The notes under the pieces: model-generated | Database searches by the model: none | Told to the model about the DNA's origin: nothing | Seen by the model: the letters and a program-made list of their open reading frames with translations, nothing else | Source of the DNA: Azotobacter chroococcum | GTDB taxonomy: Bacteria > Pseudomonadota > Gammaproteobacteria > Pseudomonadales > Pseudomonadaceae | NCBI RefSeq assembly: GCF_004339665.1 | Contig: NZ_SMMU01000001.1 | Span: 334,192-398,191, forward strand | DNA: 64,000 nt | Direction of reading: 5' to 3' | Made by a program: the position numbers and the translations under genes | Shown here: piece by piece, positions 34,778 through 45,762 of the stretch | Position numbering within the stretch: the first letter of the stretch is position 1 | Layout of the letters: the number at the start of each line of letters is the position of its first letter

Positions 34778-35563
34778 ATGCATCACTACCTGCCCGGCCT
34801 GCTTCTGCTGGCCTTCAGCACCGCCAGTCTGGCGGAGATCCAGACCCGCGAGCTGACCTACCGAAGCGCCGACGGCACTCCGCTGGTGGGCTATTACGCC
34901 TACGACGATGCCCTCGAAGGCCCACGCCCCGGCGTCATGGTCGTGCACGAATGGTGGGGGCTGAACGACTACGCCAAGCGCCGCGCCCGCGACCTCGCCG
35001 GCCTCGGCTACAGCGCCCTGGCCATCGACATGTACGGCCAGGGCAAGAACACCACCCACCCCGCCGACGCCCAGTCCTTCATGCAGGCCGCCACGGCCAA
35101 CGCCGAGAACGCCAAGGGGCGTTTCCTCGCCGGCCTGGAACTGCTCAAGGCCCAGCCGCAGACCGACGGCCGGAAGATCGCCGCGATCGGCTACTGCTTC
35201 GGCGGCCGGGTGGTGCTGGACATGGCCCGCCAGGGCGTGCCGCTGGCCGGAGTGGTCAGCTTCCACGGCAGCCTCGCCACCACCACGCCGGCCACCCCCG
35301 GCAGCGTCAAGGCCCGCGTGCTGGTCGCCCACGGCGAGGCCGACAGCTTCGTCAGCGACCAGGACATCGCCAACTTCAAGCACGAGATGGAGCAGGCCGG
35401 CGCCGACTACCAGTTCAACCGCTACCCCGGCGCCAGGCACAGCTTCACCAACCCCGACGCCGCTGCCCACGCAAGCCACGGCCTCGACGTCGCCTACCAG
35501 AAGGAAGCCGACGAGCGCTCCTGGGCCGACATGCAGGCCTTCCTCAAACAAGTGTTCCAATGA
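34778..35563 (+). CDS. Secreted dienelactone hydrolase-family protein
   Basis: A 261-residue alpha/beta hydrolase with a signal peptide ([13 protein letters not shown]). The triad is visible: Cys140 in GYCFGG, Asp189 in HGEAD, and His221 in GARHSF; Glu58 in VVHEWWG fits the Cys-activating Glu. The export signal makes a classical beta-ketoadipate role unlikely; a periplasmic esterase is more plausible. AAGGGAGA precedes the ATG. A REP lies right after the stop. Confidence 0.88.
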   Translation: MHHYLPGLLLLAFSTASLAEIQTRELTYRSADGTPLVGYYAYDDALEGPRPGVMVVHEWWGLNDYAKRRARDLAGLGYSALAIDMYGQGKNTTHPADAQSFMQAATANAENAKGRFLAGLELLKAQPQTDGRKIAAIGYCFGGRVVLDMARQGVPLAGVVSFHGSLATTTPATPGSVKARVLVAHGEADSFVSDQDIANFKHEMEQAGADYQFNRYPGARHSFTNPDAAAHASHGLDVAYQKEADERSWADMQAFLKQVFQ

Positions 35564-35580
35564 CATGGGAAGAACGATGG

Positions 35581-35604
35581 CGCCCACGCTCCCGCGTGGG
35601 CGCC
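35581..35604. repeat. REP element
   Basis: GCGCCCACGCTCCCGCGTGGGCGC, preceded by AACGATG, is a variant of the CCCACGCTCC-GCGTGGG palindrome found about ten times between 35.5 and 51.7 kb. Confidence 0.75.
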
Positions 35605-35659
35605 CGAAAAGCGCCGCCTTCCCCTATCCGCCCGAGGCCGCCCACGGCAGAATGCCGCG

Positions 35660-36385
35660 ATGACCTTCTCCAGCCCCCTGCCCCCCTGCCTGAGCGAGCC
35701 GAGCGAGCGCTGGCCGCTGCCCCTGGCGCTGTCCAATGCCACGCTCAACAGCGCCCGCTTCGACCCGGCCCTGCTGCAAGCGACCGACTTCGCGGCCTGC
35801 GGCATCGCGCCGGTCCGCGGCGTGGCCAAGCGCCAGGCCGAATACCTGGCTGGACGCCTCTGTGCGCGCCAGGCCCTGCTGCGGCTGACCGGCCTTCCCG
35901 GCGTGCCGGCGGTCGGCGAGGACCGCGCGCCGCAGTGGCCCGCCGGGGTGGTCGGCTCGATCACCCACGGTGACGGCTGGGCGGCCGCCCTGGTCGGGCA
36001 GGCGGACACCTGGCGCGGCCTGGGGCTGGACACCGAACTCCTGATCCCGGCCGAGCGCGCCGGGCGTCTGGCCGAACAGATCCTCACCCCCGCCGAGCTG
36101 CGCCGCCTGCCCGGCACGCCCGAGGAGCAGGCCTGGCTGACCAGCCTGACCTTCTCCCTCAAGGAAAGCCTGTTCAAGGCCCTCTACCCGCTGGTCCGCC
36201 AGCGCTTCTACTTCGAGCATGCCGAACTGCTCGACTGGAGCCCCGGCGGAGCGGCCCGCCTGCGCCTGCTCGAAGGCCTCGGCCCGGACTGGCCGGCCGG
36301 CAGCCTGCTCGAAGGCCAGTTCGTCTACGAGGGCGAGCGGCTGCTGACCCTGGTCGCCATTCCCGCCGAAAAGCCCGGGCGGTAG
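35660..36385 (+). CDS. 4'-phosphopantetheinyl transferase (EntD/PcpS type)
   Basis: A 241-residue Sfp/EntD-like enzyme that loads carrier proteins with phosphopantetheine. Core motifs VVGSITHGDGWAA (97-109), LGLDTE (120-125), and FSLKESLFKAL (163-173) contain the Mg and CoA ligands. Pseudomonads typically have one broad enzyme of this type serving fatty acid, siderophore and other pathways. No operon partner; it lies between a REP and the nrdA upstream region. Confidence 0.9.
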   Translation: MTFSSPLPPCLSEPSERWPLPLALSNATLNSARFDPALLQATDFAACGIAPVRGVAKRQAEYLAGRLCARQALLRLTGLPGVPAVGEDRAPQWPAGVVGSITHGDGWAAALVGQADTWRGLGLDTELLIPAERAGRLAEQILTPAELRRLPGTPEEQAWLTSLTFSLKESLFKALYPLVRQRFYFEHAELLDWSPGGAARLRLLEGLGPDWPAGSLLEGQFVYEGERLLTLVAIPAEKPGR

Positions 36386-36452
36386 GCGTCAGCCTGCGGA
36401 CGACTGTATCGCCCTCGTCGAACCGTTCAGCCCCTTGACGGAAAAATCAGAA

Positions 36453-36468
36453 ACACAAGATGTTGGGT
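36453..36468. promoter_or_regulatory. NrdR-like box, distal
   Basis: ACACAAGATGTTGGGT matches the ACACWANATNTNGNGT pattern of NrdR boxes. It is nearly 600 bp upstream of nrdA, which is far; it may mark the true promoter or be a chance match. Confidence 0.45.
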
Positions 36469-36596
36469 TTGTATATACCAGCCAAAATCCTCCGCCAGCC
36501 CGTCGAATTCATCCATGCCGGCGACAAGCGGCCCAAGCCAAGAGCGGTGCGGCCTGCGCCAAAATACCCTCCTGTCACCCACCAACGACCCACACT

Positions 36597-36605
36597 TTAT
36601 CCACA
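36597..36605 (+). promoter_or_regulatory. DnaA box upstream of nrdA
   Basis: A perfect TTATCCACA. DnaA boxes in front of nrdAB link ribonucleotide reductase expression to replication initiation in E. coli, so the position is meaningful here. A single copy was found. Confidence 0.65.
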
Positions 36606-36863
36606 GGTTACCCCCATCGCTTTGCCTTGCATCGCCTTCCGAAACGCACCATCTTGTATTACTATTCGCCGCCGCATCTATATGTAGAGGTATGGACCGG
36701 GAAACAGCCTGCTCGTAAGACCTCTGGAAACTCCGGTCAACAGACGTTTCCACCCGGTTTCCCATGTCACCGGAGTCACGCTCAGCCAGCCGCGAATGCG
36801 GCTGGAATTGTTTTCAGCGGCAGGAATCACACCGACCAGACGAACATGCCGCTAGCGACACCA

Positions 36864-36879
36864 CCACTAGATATTGTGG
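36864..36879. promoter_or_regulatory. NrdR-like box, proximal
   Basis: CCACTAGATATTGTGG is a near-perfect palindrome fitting the NrdR consensus. A second ACTAGA half-site occurs 33 bp downstream (36899), close to the usual three-turn spacing of NrdR box pairs. Lies about 165 bp before nrdA. Confidence 0.65.
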
Positions 36880-37042
36880 TTTCGACTCTGGATTTTGGAC
36901 TAGAGTCAAGTCGCGGCACTGCATTCGAAACACCAGGAGGACGCCCGCCGCAGCGATCCATCCGCCGCCCCGTTGCGGGCCTGCGGCGAAGATATCGCTG
37001 TCCCGGGCGTCCGAGCAGACACCCCTCACAATGGAGATCTTC

Positions 37043-39925
<2,883 letters not shown>

Positions 39926-39965
39926 GTGGCTAATCCGCGGTCCCCAGAGCGGACCCCGCGTCGTT

Positions 39966-40024
39966 GCGCGGCGGTCCGGCCCCCATCACGTACTTCAGTA
40001 CGCTCAGGGGCTCCGAACCGCCGC
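39966..40024. repeat. Large imperfect palindrome between nrdA and nrdB
   Basis: GCGCGGCGGTCCGGCCCCCATCACGTAC pairs with the following GTACG-CAGGGGCTCCGAACCGCCGCGC around a TTCA loop. Further on, 40076-40120 holds a CCCTCTCCCC/GGGGAGAGGG repeat. Both look like dispersed palindromic repeats and could modulate the NrdA:NrdB ratio. Confidence 0.65.
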
Positions 40025-40219
40025 GCGCCTCGCGCTGCCTCGCTCTGGAAACCGCTCGCCCCGTAGGGGCCTGCTTTCCATGCCCTCTCCCCGCCGGGGA
40101 GAGGGCCAGGGAGAGGGGAACAGCTTCCCCTTCCCTACAGATTCCGCGCTTCCCGCGCCGCGGGAAGCCATTCGACTTGCACCGACCGGCCCGCCCGGTC
40201 CCGACCAGGAGAACCCGCC

Positions 40220-41476
40220 ATGCTCAGCTGGGACGAATTCGACCAACCCGAAGAAGGCGCCGCCGCCAAGCCGGCCGCCGCTGCCGCGCAGCCGCAGGCC
40301 GCCGCCATGAGCCTGGAGCGCCTGGACAGCGTCGGCGACGCCGCCGCCCACGACGCCCGCGCCATCGCCGCCGACGACTCCGACGCGGTGGCCCGCGCCA
40401 AGGCCGCGCTCAACGAACTGGACATCCGTGAGGGCCTCGAAGACCTCGAAGGCGCCGCCGCCCGCGTGCGCGTCGACGAGAAGCGCATGATCAACTGCCG
40501 CGCCGACCTCAACCAGCTCGTCCCCTTCAAGTACGACTGGGCCTGGCAGAAGTACCTCGACGGCTGCGCCAACCACTGGATGCCGCAGGAAGTCAACATG
40601 AACGCCGACATCGCCCTGTGGAAGAGCCAGGACGGCCTCACCGAGGACGAGCGGCGCATCGTCATGCGCAACCTCGGCTTCTTCTCCACCGCCGACTCGC
40701 TGGTCGCCAACAACCTGGCGCTGGCCGTGTACCGCCTGATCACCAACCCCGAATGCCGCCAGTACATCCTGCGCCAGGCCTTCGAGGAAGCGATCCACAC
40801 CCACGCCTACCAGTACTGCATCGAGTCGCTGGGCATGGACGAGGGCGAGATCTTCAACATGTACCACGAGATCCCGAGCGTCGCGAAAAAGGCGTCCTGG
40901 GGCCTCAAGTACACCCGCTCGATCTCCGACCCGACCTTCGACACCGGCACCCCGGAAACCGACCGCCAGCTGCTGCGCAACCTGATCGCCTACTACTGCG
41001 TGCTGGAAGGAATCTTCTTCTACTGCGGCTTCACCCAGATCCTCTCCATGGGCCGCCGCAACAAGATGACCGGCACCGCCGAGCAGTTCCAGTACATCCT
41101 GCGCGACGAGTCCATGCACCTGAACTTCGGCATCGACATGATCAACCAGATCAAGATCGAGAACCCGCACCTGTGGGACGCCGACATGAAGGACGAAGCG
41201 ACCCAGATGATCCTGCAGGGCACCCAGCTGGAAATCGAATACGCCCGCGACACCATGCCCCGCGGCGTGCTCGGCATGAACGCCGCGATGATGGAGGACT
41301 ACCTCAAGTTCATCGCCAACCGCCGCCTGAGCCAGCTCGGCCTGCCGGAACAATACCCGGGCACCACCAACCCCTTCCCGTGGATGAGCGAGATCATGGA
41401 TTTGAAGAAGGAGAAGAACTTCTTTGAGACTCGCGTCACCGAGTATCAGACGGGCGGGGCGCTGGCCTGGGATTGA
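40220..41476 (+). CDS. nrdB: Ribonucleoside-diphosphate reductase, beta subunit
   Basis: A 418-residue small subunit housing the di-iron tyrosyl radical. Ligands and radical site: NADIALWKS (Asp), [10 protein letters not shown] (Glu, His and the radical Tyr), EGIFFY (Glu), and RDESMHL (Glu, His). An Ala-rich N-terminal extension of about 40 residues is typical of pseudomonads. The ATG follows AGGAG. It is the partner of nrdA, with repeats in the space between. Confidence 0.96.
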   Translation: MLSWDEFDQPEEGAAAKPAAAAAQPQAAAMSLERLDSVGDAAAHDARAIAADDSDAVARAKAALNELDIREGLEDLEGAAARVRVDEKRMINCRADLNQLVPFKYDWAWQKYLDGCANHWMPQEVNMNADIALWKSQDGLTEDERRIVMRNLGFFSTADSLVANNLALAVYRLITNPECRQYILRQAFEEAIHTHAYQYCIESLGMDEGEIFNMYHEIPSVAKKASWGLKYTRSISDPTFDTGTPETDRQLLRNLIAYYCVLEGIFFYCGFTQILSMGRRNKMTGTAEQFQYILRDESMHLNFGIDMINQIKIENPHLWDADMKDEATQMILQGTQLEIEYARDTMPRGVLGMNAAMMEDYLKFIANRRLSQLGLPEQYPGTTNPFPWMSEIMDLKKEKNFFETRVTEYQTGGALAWD

Positions 41477-41596
41477 AGTAGGGCTAACGAGCTTTGGCTT
41501 GCCGCCCATGGTGCACAACGCCCTGAAAGACACCGGTTTCATGCTGAAGGCCGCAGCCTACAAGTGGTTTGCCGGGATCGGCGAGGGAATGTTATG

Positions 41597-41630
41597 CACC
41601 AGATGGTGTGTTTATTCACACCATCTGGTG
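41597..41630. repeat. 14-bp perfect inverted repeat
   Basis: CACCAGATGGTGTG, six-base loop TTTATT, then the exact complement. It lies between nrdB and the first low-GC gene. GTTATGC at 41591 just before it resembles a cassette boundary, so it may belong to the cassette rather than to nrdB. Confidence 0.7.
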
Positions 41631-41697
41631 TCGAATAGTAATTGGCCGTCAGTAGGCAGGTTGCTACCAGGCTTGCACATGTGCGGAGAGAATTGAT

Positions 41698-42021
41698 ATG
41701 AAGATCGTTATAACTGGTCTCATGTTATTAATTGTATCGCTTGGAGCCCGTGCTTCGTCCATTGATCTCGTATGCACAAGCAAGAATGGATTTTCAATCA
41801 CGCTCCAGATTGATGAATACGCCAATTCAGTCACGGTCGATACCGACGAGCAAGCAGAGGCGGTTAGGATCACAAAGGACACGATCTCGTTCTTCAATTC
41901 TACTGGTGGTGCGAAGTGGTATCACAGGATCAATCGCACAACCGGAATCCTCATGGTTACGAATGAAAACGCAGAGCTAGATTCGACTTACAACTGTGTC
42001 CAGTCAAATTCCAAATTTTAA
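41698..42021 (+). CDS. Low-GC exported hypothetical protein (cassette gene 1)
   Basis: A 107-residue protein with a signal peptide (MKIVITGLMLLIVSLGARA-SS) and two Cys residues (26, 99) that could form a disulfide in the periplasm. GC content and codon use are far lower than the flanks. GGAGAG precedes the ATG. No family recognised. It is followed 25 bp later by an attC site, so it is best read as an integron gene cassette. Confidence 0.75.
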   Translation: MKIVITGLMLLIVSLGARASSIDLVCTSKNGFSITLQIDEYANSVTVDTDEQAEAVRITKDTISFFNSTGGAKWYHRINRTTGILMVTNENAELDSTYNCVQSNSKF

Positions 42022-42046
42022 CGCCACTAGAATGAATCGTGCTGAC

Positions 42047-42097
42047 GCCCAACAATTCGCTCCAGCCAACGTCCGCGGCTGAACTCCATCGTTAGGT
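42047..42097 (+). other. attC recombination site
   Basis: R'' GCCCAAC at 42047-42053 and R' GTTAGGT at 42091-42097 fit RYYYAAC and GTTRRRY. Between them CTCCAGCC and GGCTGAACTCC are the imperfectly complementary L boxes with an unpaired base. The length (51 bp) is at the short end. Cleavage would fall between G42091 and T42092. The next ORF starts 23 bp on, as usual for cassettes. Confidence 0.85.
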
Positions 42098-42114
42098 AGC
42101 CAAGAGGAAACGCC

Positions 42115-42564
42115 ATGTCGGACCCGAACGACAGAACCGACCTTAGGCAGAAGGCTGAAGAAGAGTTGCGCCTTCTCTATCAAGTCTCCGCGCAAGACCT
42201 GGCGTTTTTTAAAGGGCAGCAATGGTTAATTACGAACTACGGCATTCTCTTGTATGCCGCTCTTGTGGGCATACCGCAAATTCCAAACCTGTCCCTAAAC
42301 TCCTGTGAGCGGCTAATTCTGTGTCTCCTTGCTACAGCACTTAGCGGTACCGGAGTATTTCTTTTGTGGAAACTCGAACGCTCGATAAAGGCCAGACGAG
42401 ACAGATTAAGAAAAATCTTTAAGACTTTTACTAAATCGTTCTGCCTAGCATGGAAATCCAAATACAAAAATCCCGACGCCCCAACAACCTCAATAATGCT
42501 TGGGTGCATCCTGGTTATCGGGGCAGGAGTTGTCTGGTGGCTCGTTTACATAAAGGCTACCTAA
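42115..42564 (+). CDS. Low-GC membrane protein (cassette gene 2)
   Basis: A 149-residue protein with an acidic N-terminal helix (1-40), two central hydrophobic helices (about 42-62 and 65-86), a strongly basic segment (88-118, RSIKARRDRLRK) and a final membrane helix (126-146). No family recognised. AT-rich like cassette 1 and immediately behind the attC. No attC is visible after its stop, so the array is truncated at this side. Confidence 0.75.
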   Translation: MSDPNDRTDLRQKAEEELRLLYQVSAQDLAFFKGQQWLITNYGILLYAALVGIPQIPNLSLNSCERLILCLLATALSGTGVFLLWKLERSIKARRDRLRKIFKTFTKSFCLAWKSKYKNPDAPTTSIMLGCILVIGAGVVWWLVYIKAT

Positions 42565-42606
42565 TCTTACTGCGTCACAAAAAAACACTCCGGCGTCCGG
42601 GCATTG

Positions 42607-42764
42607 ATCGCTCCCACCTCGCCCCGTGACGCAAAGCGCCACCCACCCTGCTCCCACGCAGGAGCGTGGGAGCCATCAAGGATCGGGAGTCGGGGATCGG
42701 CTTCTGCCCGGTGAACGGATCGTTGATCGTTTGATGATCGTTCCCACGCTCCCGCGTGGGAGCG
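42607..42764. repeat. Composite REP unit, copy A
   Basis: Contains GTGACGCAAAGCGCCAC, then CTCCCACGCAGGAGCGTGGGAG (42651-42672), a GATCGGGAGTCGGGGATCGGCTTC segment and a second palindrome TTCCCACGCTCCCGCGTGGGAGC (42741-42763) in inverse order. Nearly the same 155-bp arrangement recurs at 43655. Confidence 0.85.
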
Positions 42765-42841
42765 CAGCCCTCGACGCTCCCACATCCAGCCGCTACACCG
42801 CATGGGCCAGCCCCCCCATAGCGAGGTAGCCTGGAAGGGCC

Positions 42842-43585
42842 TTACCGCTTCACGCAGGTAAACAAGGCATTCCCGGAGGTTCCGCTCCAGGGAATGAGCT
42901 TTTCGTAATCATGCTCGAACACATGAACCTCGAAGTACGGTTGCAGCAGCGTCTGCAACTCGTCGAAGCTCACCGCGACCATGGGGTGTTCGTCGTGCCA
43001 CACCTGGGTTTCGCCCGTCACGCTTCGTTCGATACGCAGTCTGAGCGACTGCCGCTCGCCCTGGCCGGCGTAGTTCCAGCCGGAACTGAAGCGGAACAGG
43101 CCGTCAGCGTGCCGTGCGGTGTGCGTCACGAATGAAGCGTTGTCGATCCGCCGCTTGTCGACCGCGTTGAAGCAGAAGAGCCCGTTGGCGGCCAGTGCGC
43201 GGTGCGCGCTGGCGATGCATGCCTTCAGCCTGTCGATTCCGCCGCTGTAATGGATGGAGTACAGAAAGCAGGTGATCAGGTCCTGCGGCTCGTCCACCGT
43301 GAAGGCGCACATATCCTGGCGGGAGAATTGCGCCTCCGGACAACGCATGACGGCGCGGTCCAGCATCGGCTGGTTGATGTCGAGGCCACTACCCGAATAG
43401 CCGGCATCGATGAAATGGCGGACATGCGGCCCGGTTCCGCAGGCCAGATCGAGATGCCGGCGCCCGCCATTGCCGAACAGTCGCTGCAGCCGGTGAACGC
43501 AGTGGCTTTGCGCCTGGTAGTCGATATCGGCGCACATCAGGTCGTAATAACCGGACAAGTCGTTATAAAGGGCATTGCCGGACAT
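42842..43585 (-). CDS. Class I SAM-dependent methyltransferase
   Basis: A 247-residue Rossmann-fold methyltransferase. SAM motif I HLDLACGTGPHVRHF (46-60), acidic residue in GSGLDINQPML, and a motif II/III region ITCFLYSIHYSGG. The N-terminus MSGNALYNDLSGYYDLMCAD resembles small-molecule N-methyltransferases. Substrate unknown. It lies between two REP composites and no metabolic neighbour hints at a pathway. Confidence 0.85.
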   Translation of the reverse strand: MSGNALYNDLSGYYDLMCADIDYQAQSHCVHRLQRLFGNGGRRHLDLACGTGPHVRHFIDAGYSGSGLDINQPMLDRAVMRCPEAQFSRQDMCAFTVDEPQDLITCFLYSIHYSGGIDRLKACIASAHRALAANGLFCFNAVDKRRIDNASFVTHTARHADGLFRFSSGWNYAGQGERQSLRLRIERSVTGETQVWHDEHPMVAVSFDELQTLLQPYFEVHVFEHDYEKLIPWSGTSGNALFTCVKR

Positions 43586-43654
43586 GATGACCTGATGTTC
43601 CAAGCGGAGCGTGGGGGCGCGCATCATAGCCCAACCCGGGCATGGGAGGCATTT

Positions 43655-43804
43655 TGATCGATTCCAGCCCGTCCCATGACGCAAAGCGTCACCCACCCGG
43701 CTCCCACGCAGGAGCGCGGGAGCCATCGGGGATCGGGAGTCGGGGATCGGCTTCCGCACGATGAACCGATCGAATGATCGTTCCCACGCTCCCGCGTGGG
43801 AACG
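43655..43804. repeat. Composite REP unit, copy B
   Basis: Same layout as copy A: GTCACCCACCCGGCTCCC, palindrome at 43701-43722, then the GATCGGGAGTCGGGGATCGG segment and the perfect palindrome CGTTCCCACGCTCCCGCGTGGGAACG (43779-43804; 26 bp). The last lies 49 bp upstream of the RAYT start. Confidence 0.85.
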
Positions 43805-43852
43805 CCCGCCCGGACGCTCCGGCGTCCAGGCATGGGGTACAAGGAGGCACCC

Positions 43853-44385
43853 ATGGGCCGCAGCCGCTATGTGATTACCGAACCGGACCTTCCGCACTTT
43901 CTCACCTGCACGGTGGTGGACTGGCTGCCGCTGTTCAGCCACCCCGCCCTGGTCGACATCCTGCTGACCTGCTGGCGCTACCAGCAGCAACACCAGGGCC
44001 TGCGGCTCTACGGTTACGTGGTGATGGAGAACCACCTGCACTACCTGGCGCAGGCCAGGGATCTGCCCCGCTGCGTGGCCGGCTTCAAGTCCTTCACCGC
44101 CCGCCGGATCGTCGAGCACCTGCAAAGCATCGGCGCAGCGCAAGCGCTGGATCGGCTCGTGCGGGCAAGAAGACGCACAAGCACGACCGAGATTTCCAGT
44201 TCTGGCAGGAAGGCAGCCATGCCGAGCTGGTGTGCAGCGAGGCGGTGATGCGCCAGAAGCTGGACTACATCCACCACAACCCGGTACGGCGCGGCTATGT
44301 GGAACGGCCGGAACACTGGCGCTATTCCAGTGCGAGGAACTATGCGGGAGAGCCGGGGCTGCTGGAGATTGCGGGCTGGAGCTGA
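43853..44385 (+). pseudogene. REP-associated tyrosine transposase (RAYT), frameshifted
   Basis: A Y1/IS200-like RAYT: MGRSRYVITEPDLPHFLTC at the N-terminus, HUH-type motif in VMENHLHYL, and the catalytic Tyr in KLDYIHHNPV near the C-terminus. The frame opens at ATG 43853 with AAGGAGG and is lost near the GGG at 44163-44165: frame 1 stops at 44248, while KKTHKHDRDFQFWQEGSH and the rest continue in the -1 frame to 44385. One extra G there would restore a 178-residue protein. Flanking inverted REPs (43779 and 44401) are its presumed substrates. A sequencing error is possible. Confidence 0.88.
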
Positions 44386-44400
44386 GGAGAAAGCCGTGTG

Positions 44401-44426
44401 CGTTCCCACGCGGGAGCGTGGGAACG
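44401..44426. repeat. REP element downstream of RAYT
   Basis: CGTTCCCACGCGGGAGCGTGGGAACG, the inverse partner of the upstream copy, 15 bp after the RAYT stop. The pair brackets the gene as usual for REP/RAYT loci. Confidence 0.85.
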
Positions 44427-44457
44427 ATCGGCGACGATCACCGGGCGAGGCAGCCGT

Positions 44458-44706
44458 TCAGCGGCAGTTGCCGGCGCAGTTTCCCCGGGCGCAGGCCGGG
44501 GGTTCCGGGTTCTTCAGTGCCCGGCTGTTGACCACGCCGGCTGCGCTCATCAGCTTGGTTACCGGCGCATCGTCCGGGATCGATGGGTCTTCCGCCAGCG
44601 CGCTGGCGGCGCGCAGTTCGCCCCAGGTTTTCGGGCTCAGGGCCATCGGATGCTGGACTTCATATACCTGACCGTTGGCTTCGCAACGGTAATCGTAGGT
44701 CGGCAT
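44458..44706 (-). CDS. FmdB-like zinc-ribbon small protein
   Basis: An 82-residue protein starting MPTYDYRCEANGQVYEVQHPM, an FmdB-type N-terminus in which the usual CxxCG is reduced to a single Cys8. Two more Cys-rich positions occur at the C-terminus (ACARGNCAGNC). Function unknown; the family has been called regulatory. It runs convergent to the RAYT locus and the 3' end abuts a REP. Confidence 0.75.
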   Translation of the reverse strand: MPTYDYRCEANGQVYEVQHPMALSPKTWGELRAASALAEDPSIPDDAPVTKLMSAAGVVNSRALKNPEPPACARGNCAGNCR

Positions 44707-44899
44707 GGGTATTTCTCTCGCGGTAGATGCGTGCATCGGCAATCTGCGACAGCCGGCTTGAATGGCAGGAGCCGGCCGCCGCCATGCCCCTCCCGTACTG
44801 GAGAGGGGCGGGACAGGGCAGGATTGTACGCCGCACAGGGCGCCGTGGCCCAGTGACACCGGGGCAGACAACCGCGCAGCAAGTCGCCCGGACATCCCT

Positions 44900-44929
44900 G
44901 GTGGAAAACCGCTGCGCGGGTTTTCCACC
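44900..44929. repeat. Second REP family, copy 1
   Basis: GGTGGAAAACC...GGTTTTCCACC. Related copies occur at 45295-45319, 50079-50102 and 62145-62175. The core GGAAAACCGC-GCGGTTTTCC differs from the CCCACGC family. Confidence 0.7.
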
Positions 44930-44967
44930 CTACGGAGAAGTGTTCGATCCGCCAGCGGCAAAATTCG

Positions 44968-45096
44968 TCACACCGGCTTCAGCTCCAGCAACACGAACCC
45001 GCACACGATGCCGGCCAAGGCGATCAGATAGCCGATCCGATAGGCCCGATTCTTCTGTGCCTGGCGAACGGGGTCCAAGGGTTTCTTCTTTCTCAC
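44968..45096 (-). CDS. Small single-span membrane protein
   Basis: A 42-residue frame starting at GTG 45096 with AGGTGG upstream: VRKKKPLDPVRQAQKNRAYR, then a hydrophobic helix IGYLIALAGIVCGFVLLEL and a short tail. A basic N-terminus with one helix suggests an inner-membrane small protein with the N-terminus inside. No homologue recalled. Confidence 0.5.
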   Translation of the reverse strand: MRKKKPLDPVRQAQKNRAYRIGYLIALAGIVCGFVLLELKPV

Positions 45097-45393
45097 AAAT
45101 CCACCTGCCTCTCGATAAAACCAAAACGAATGCGCGGCGACCGGCGGCTCTCGCGAGCCGGGGCAGCGACTCCACGGCAGGCGGGCCCGCCCTGCGCGAC
45201 GTGGTCCTTTGTAGGGCGGCCAAGCCAGCTTGTCCAGCCGGACGAGCCCCGTCCCCGCCCAGCCTGTATCGCGAGCAGCCCGGGTATTCCCGCCGGAAAA
45301 CCACTGCGCAGGTTTCCACCCTTCCCCGTTTCCCGCATCCGCAAACGAAAAGCCCCGGCACCTGGCCGGGGCTCCCCCAAACGCTCGCGCCTT
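45097..45393. other. Intergenic stretch with repeat and terminator
   Basis: About 300 bp without a gene. It holds a degenerate copy of the second REP family (45295-45319) and a terminator (45351-45373). Confidence 0.5.
45351..45373 (-). terminator. Rho-independent terminator
   Basis: AGCCCCGGC and GCCGGGGCT form a 9-bp stem with a five-base loop; on the minus strand it is followed by TTTCGTTT. It ends the small gene at 45394-45603. Confidence 0.8.
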
Positions 45394-45603
45394 CTACGCG
45401 ACGCCAATCCTCTTCGCGAACGCCTCGATATCCACATGGTGGTCGAGCACCTCGCCCGAAGCCATCTCGATCAGGTACAGGCCTCCCAACTCCCCGTACC
45501 TGTCGCTGTCGGGCTGACAGCGCTTGATCTGCTGCTCCCCTTTCGCTGCCAGAAAATGATTGACCCTGGCCAACAATGCCAGGTTTACCCTTGCCGTGCT
45601 CAT
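45394..45603 (-). CDS. Small hypothetical protein
   Basis: A 69-residue protein MSTARVNLALLARVNHFLAA then KGEQQIKRC...YLIEMASGEVLDHHVDIEAFAKRIG. No membrane segment or known motif. The start was chosen after GGGGACAGG; upstream frame is poor. A good terminator follows, which supports a real gene. Function unknown. Confidence 0.65.
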   Translation of the reverse strand: MSTARVNLALLARVNHFLAAKGEQQIKRCQPDSDRYGELGGLYLIEMASGEVLDHHVDIEAFAKRIGVA

Positions 45604-45762
45604 ACCTGTCCCCAGTACCGGATCATCGTGGGGCGACAGGATGGGCGAAAGCGCTATATCGTTCAAGATATAAAAAATATCCGGCGGAGCCCGATCTCCC
45701 CTGCGCCGCACGACCCATGGCGTTTCGATCATTCCGCCCGCACGCCCATGAGCGGCGGGCCG

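Noticed and set aside
42607-44426. A CRISPR-like array because of repeated palindromes
   Set aside because: Spacing is irregular and copies alternate orientation; they fit REP elements, and no cas genes are near.
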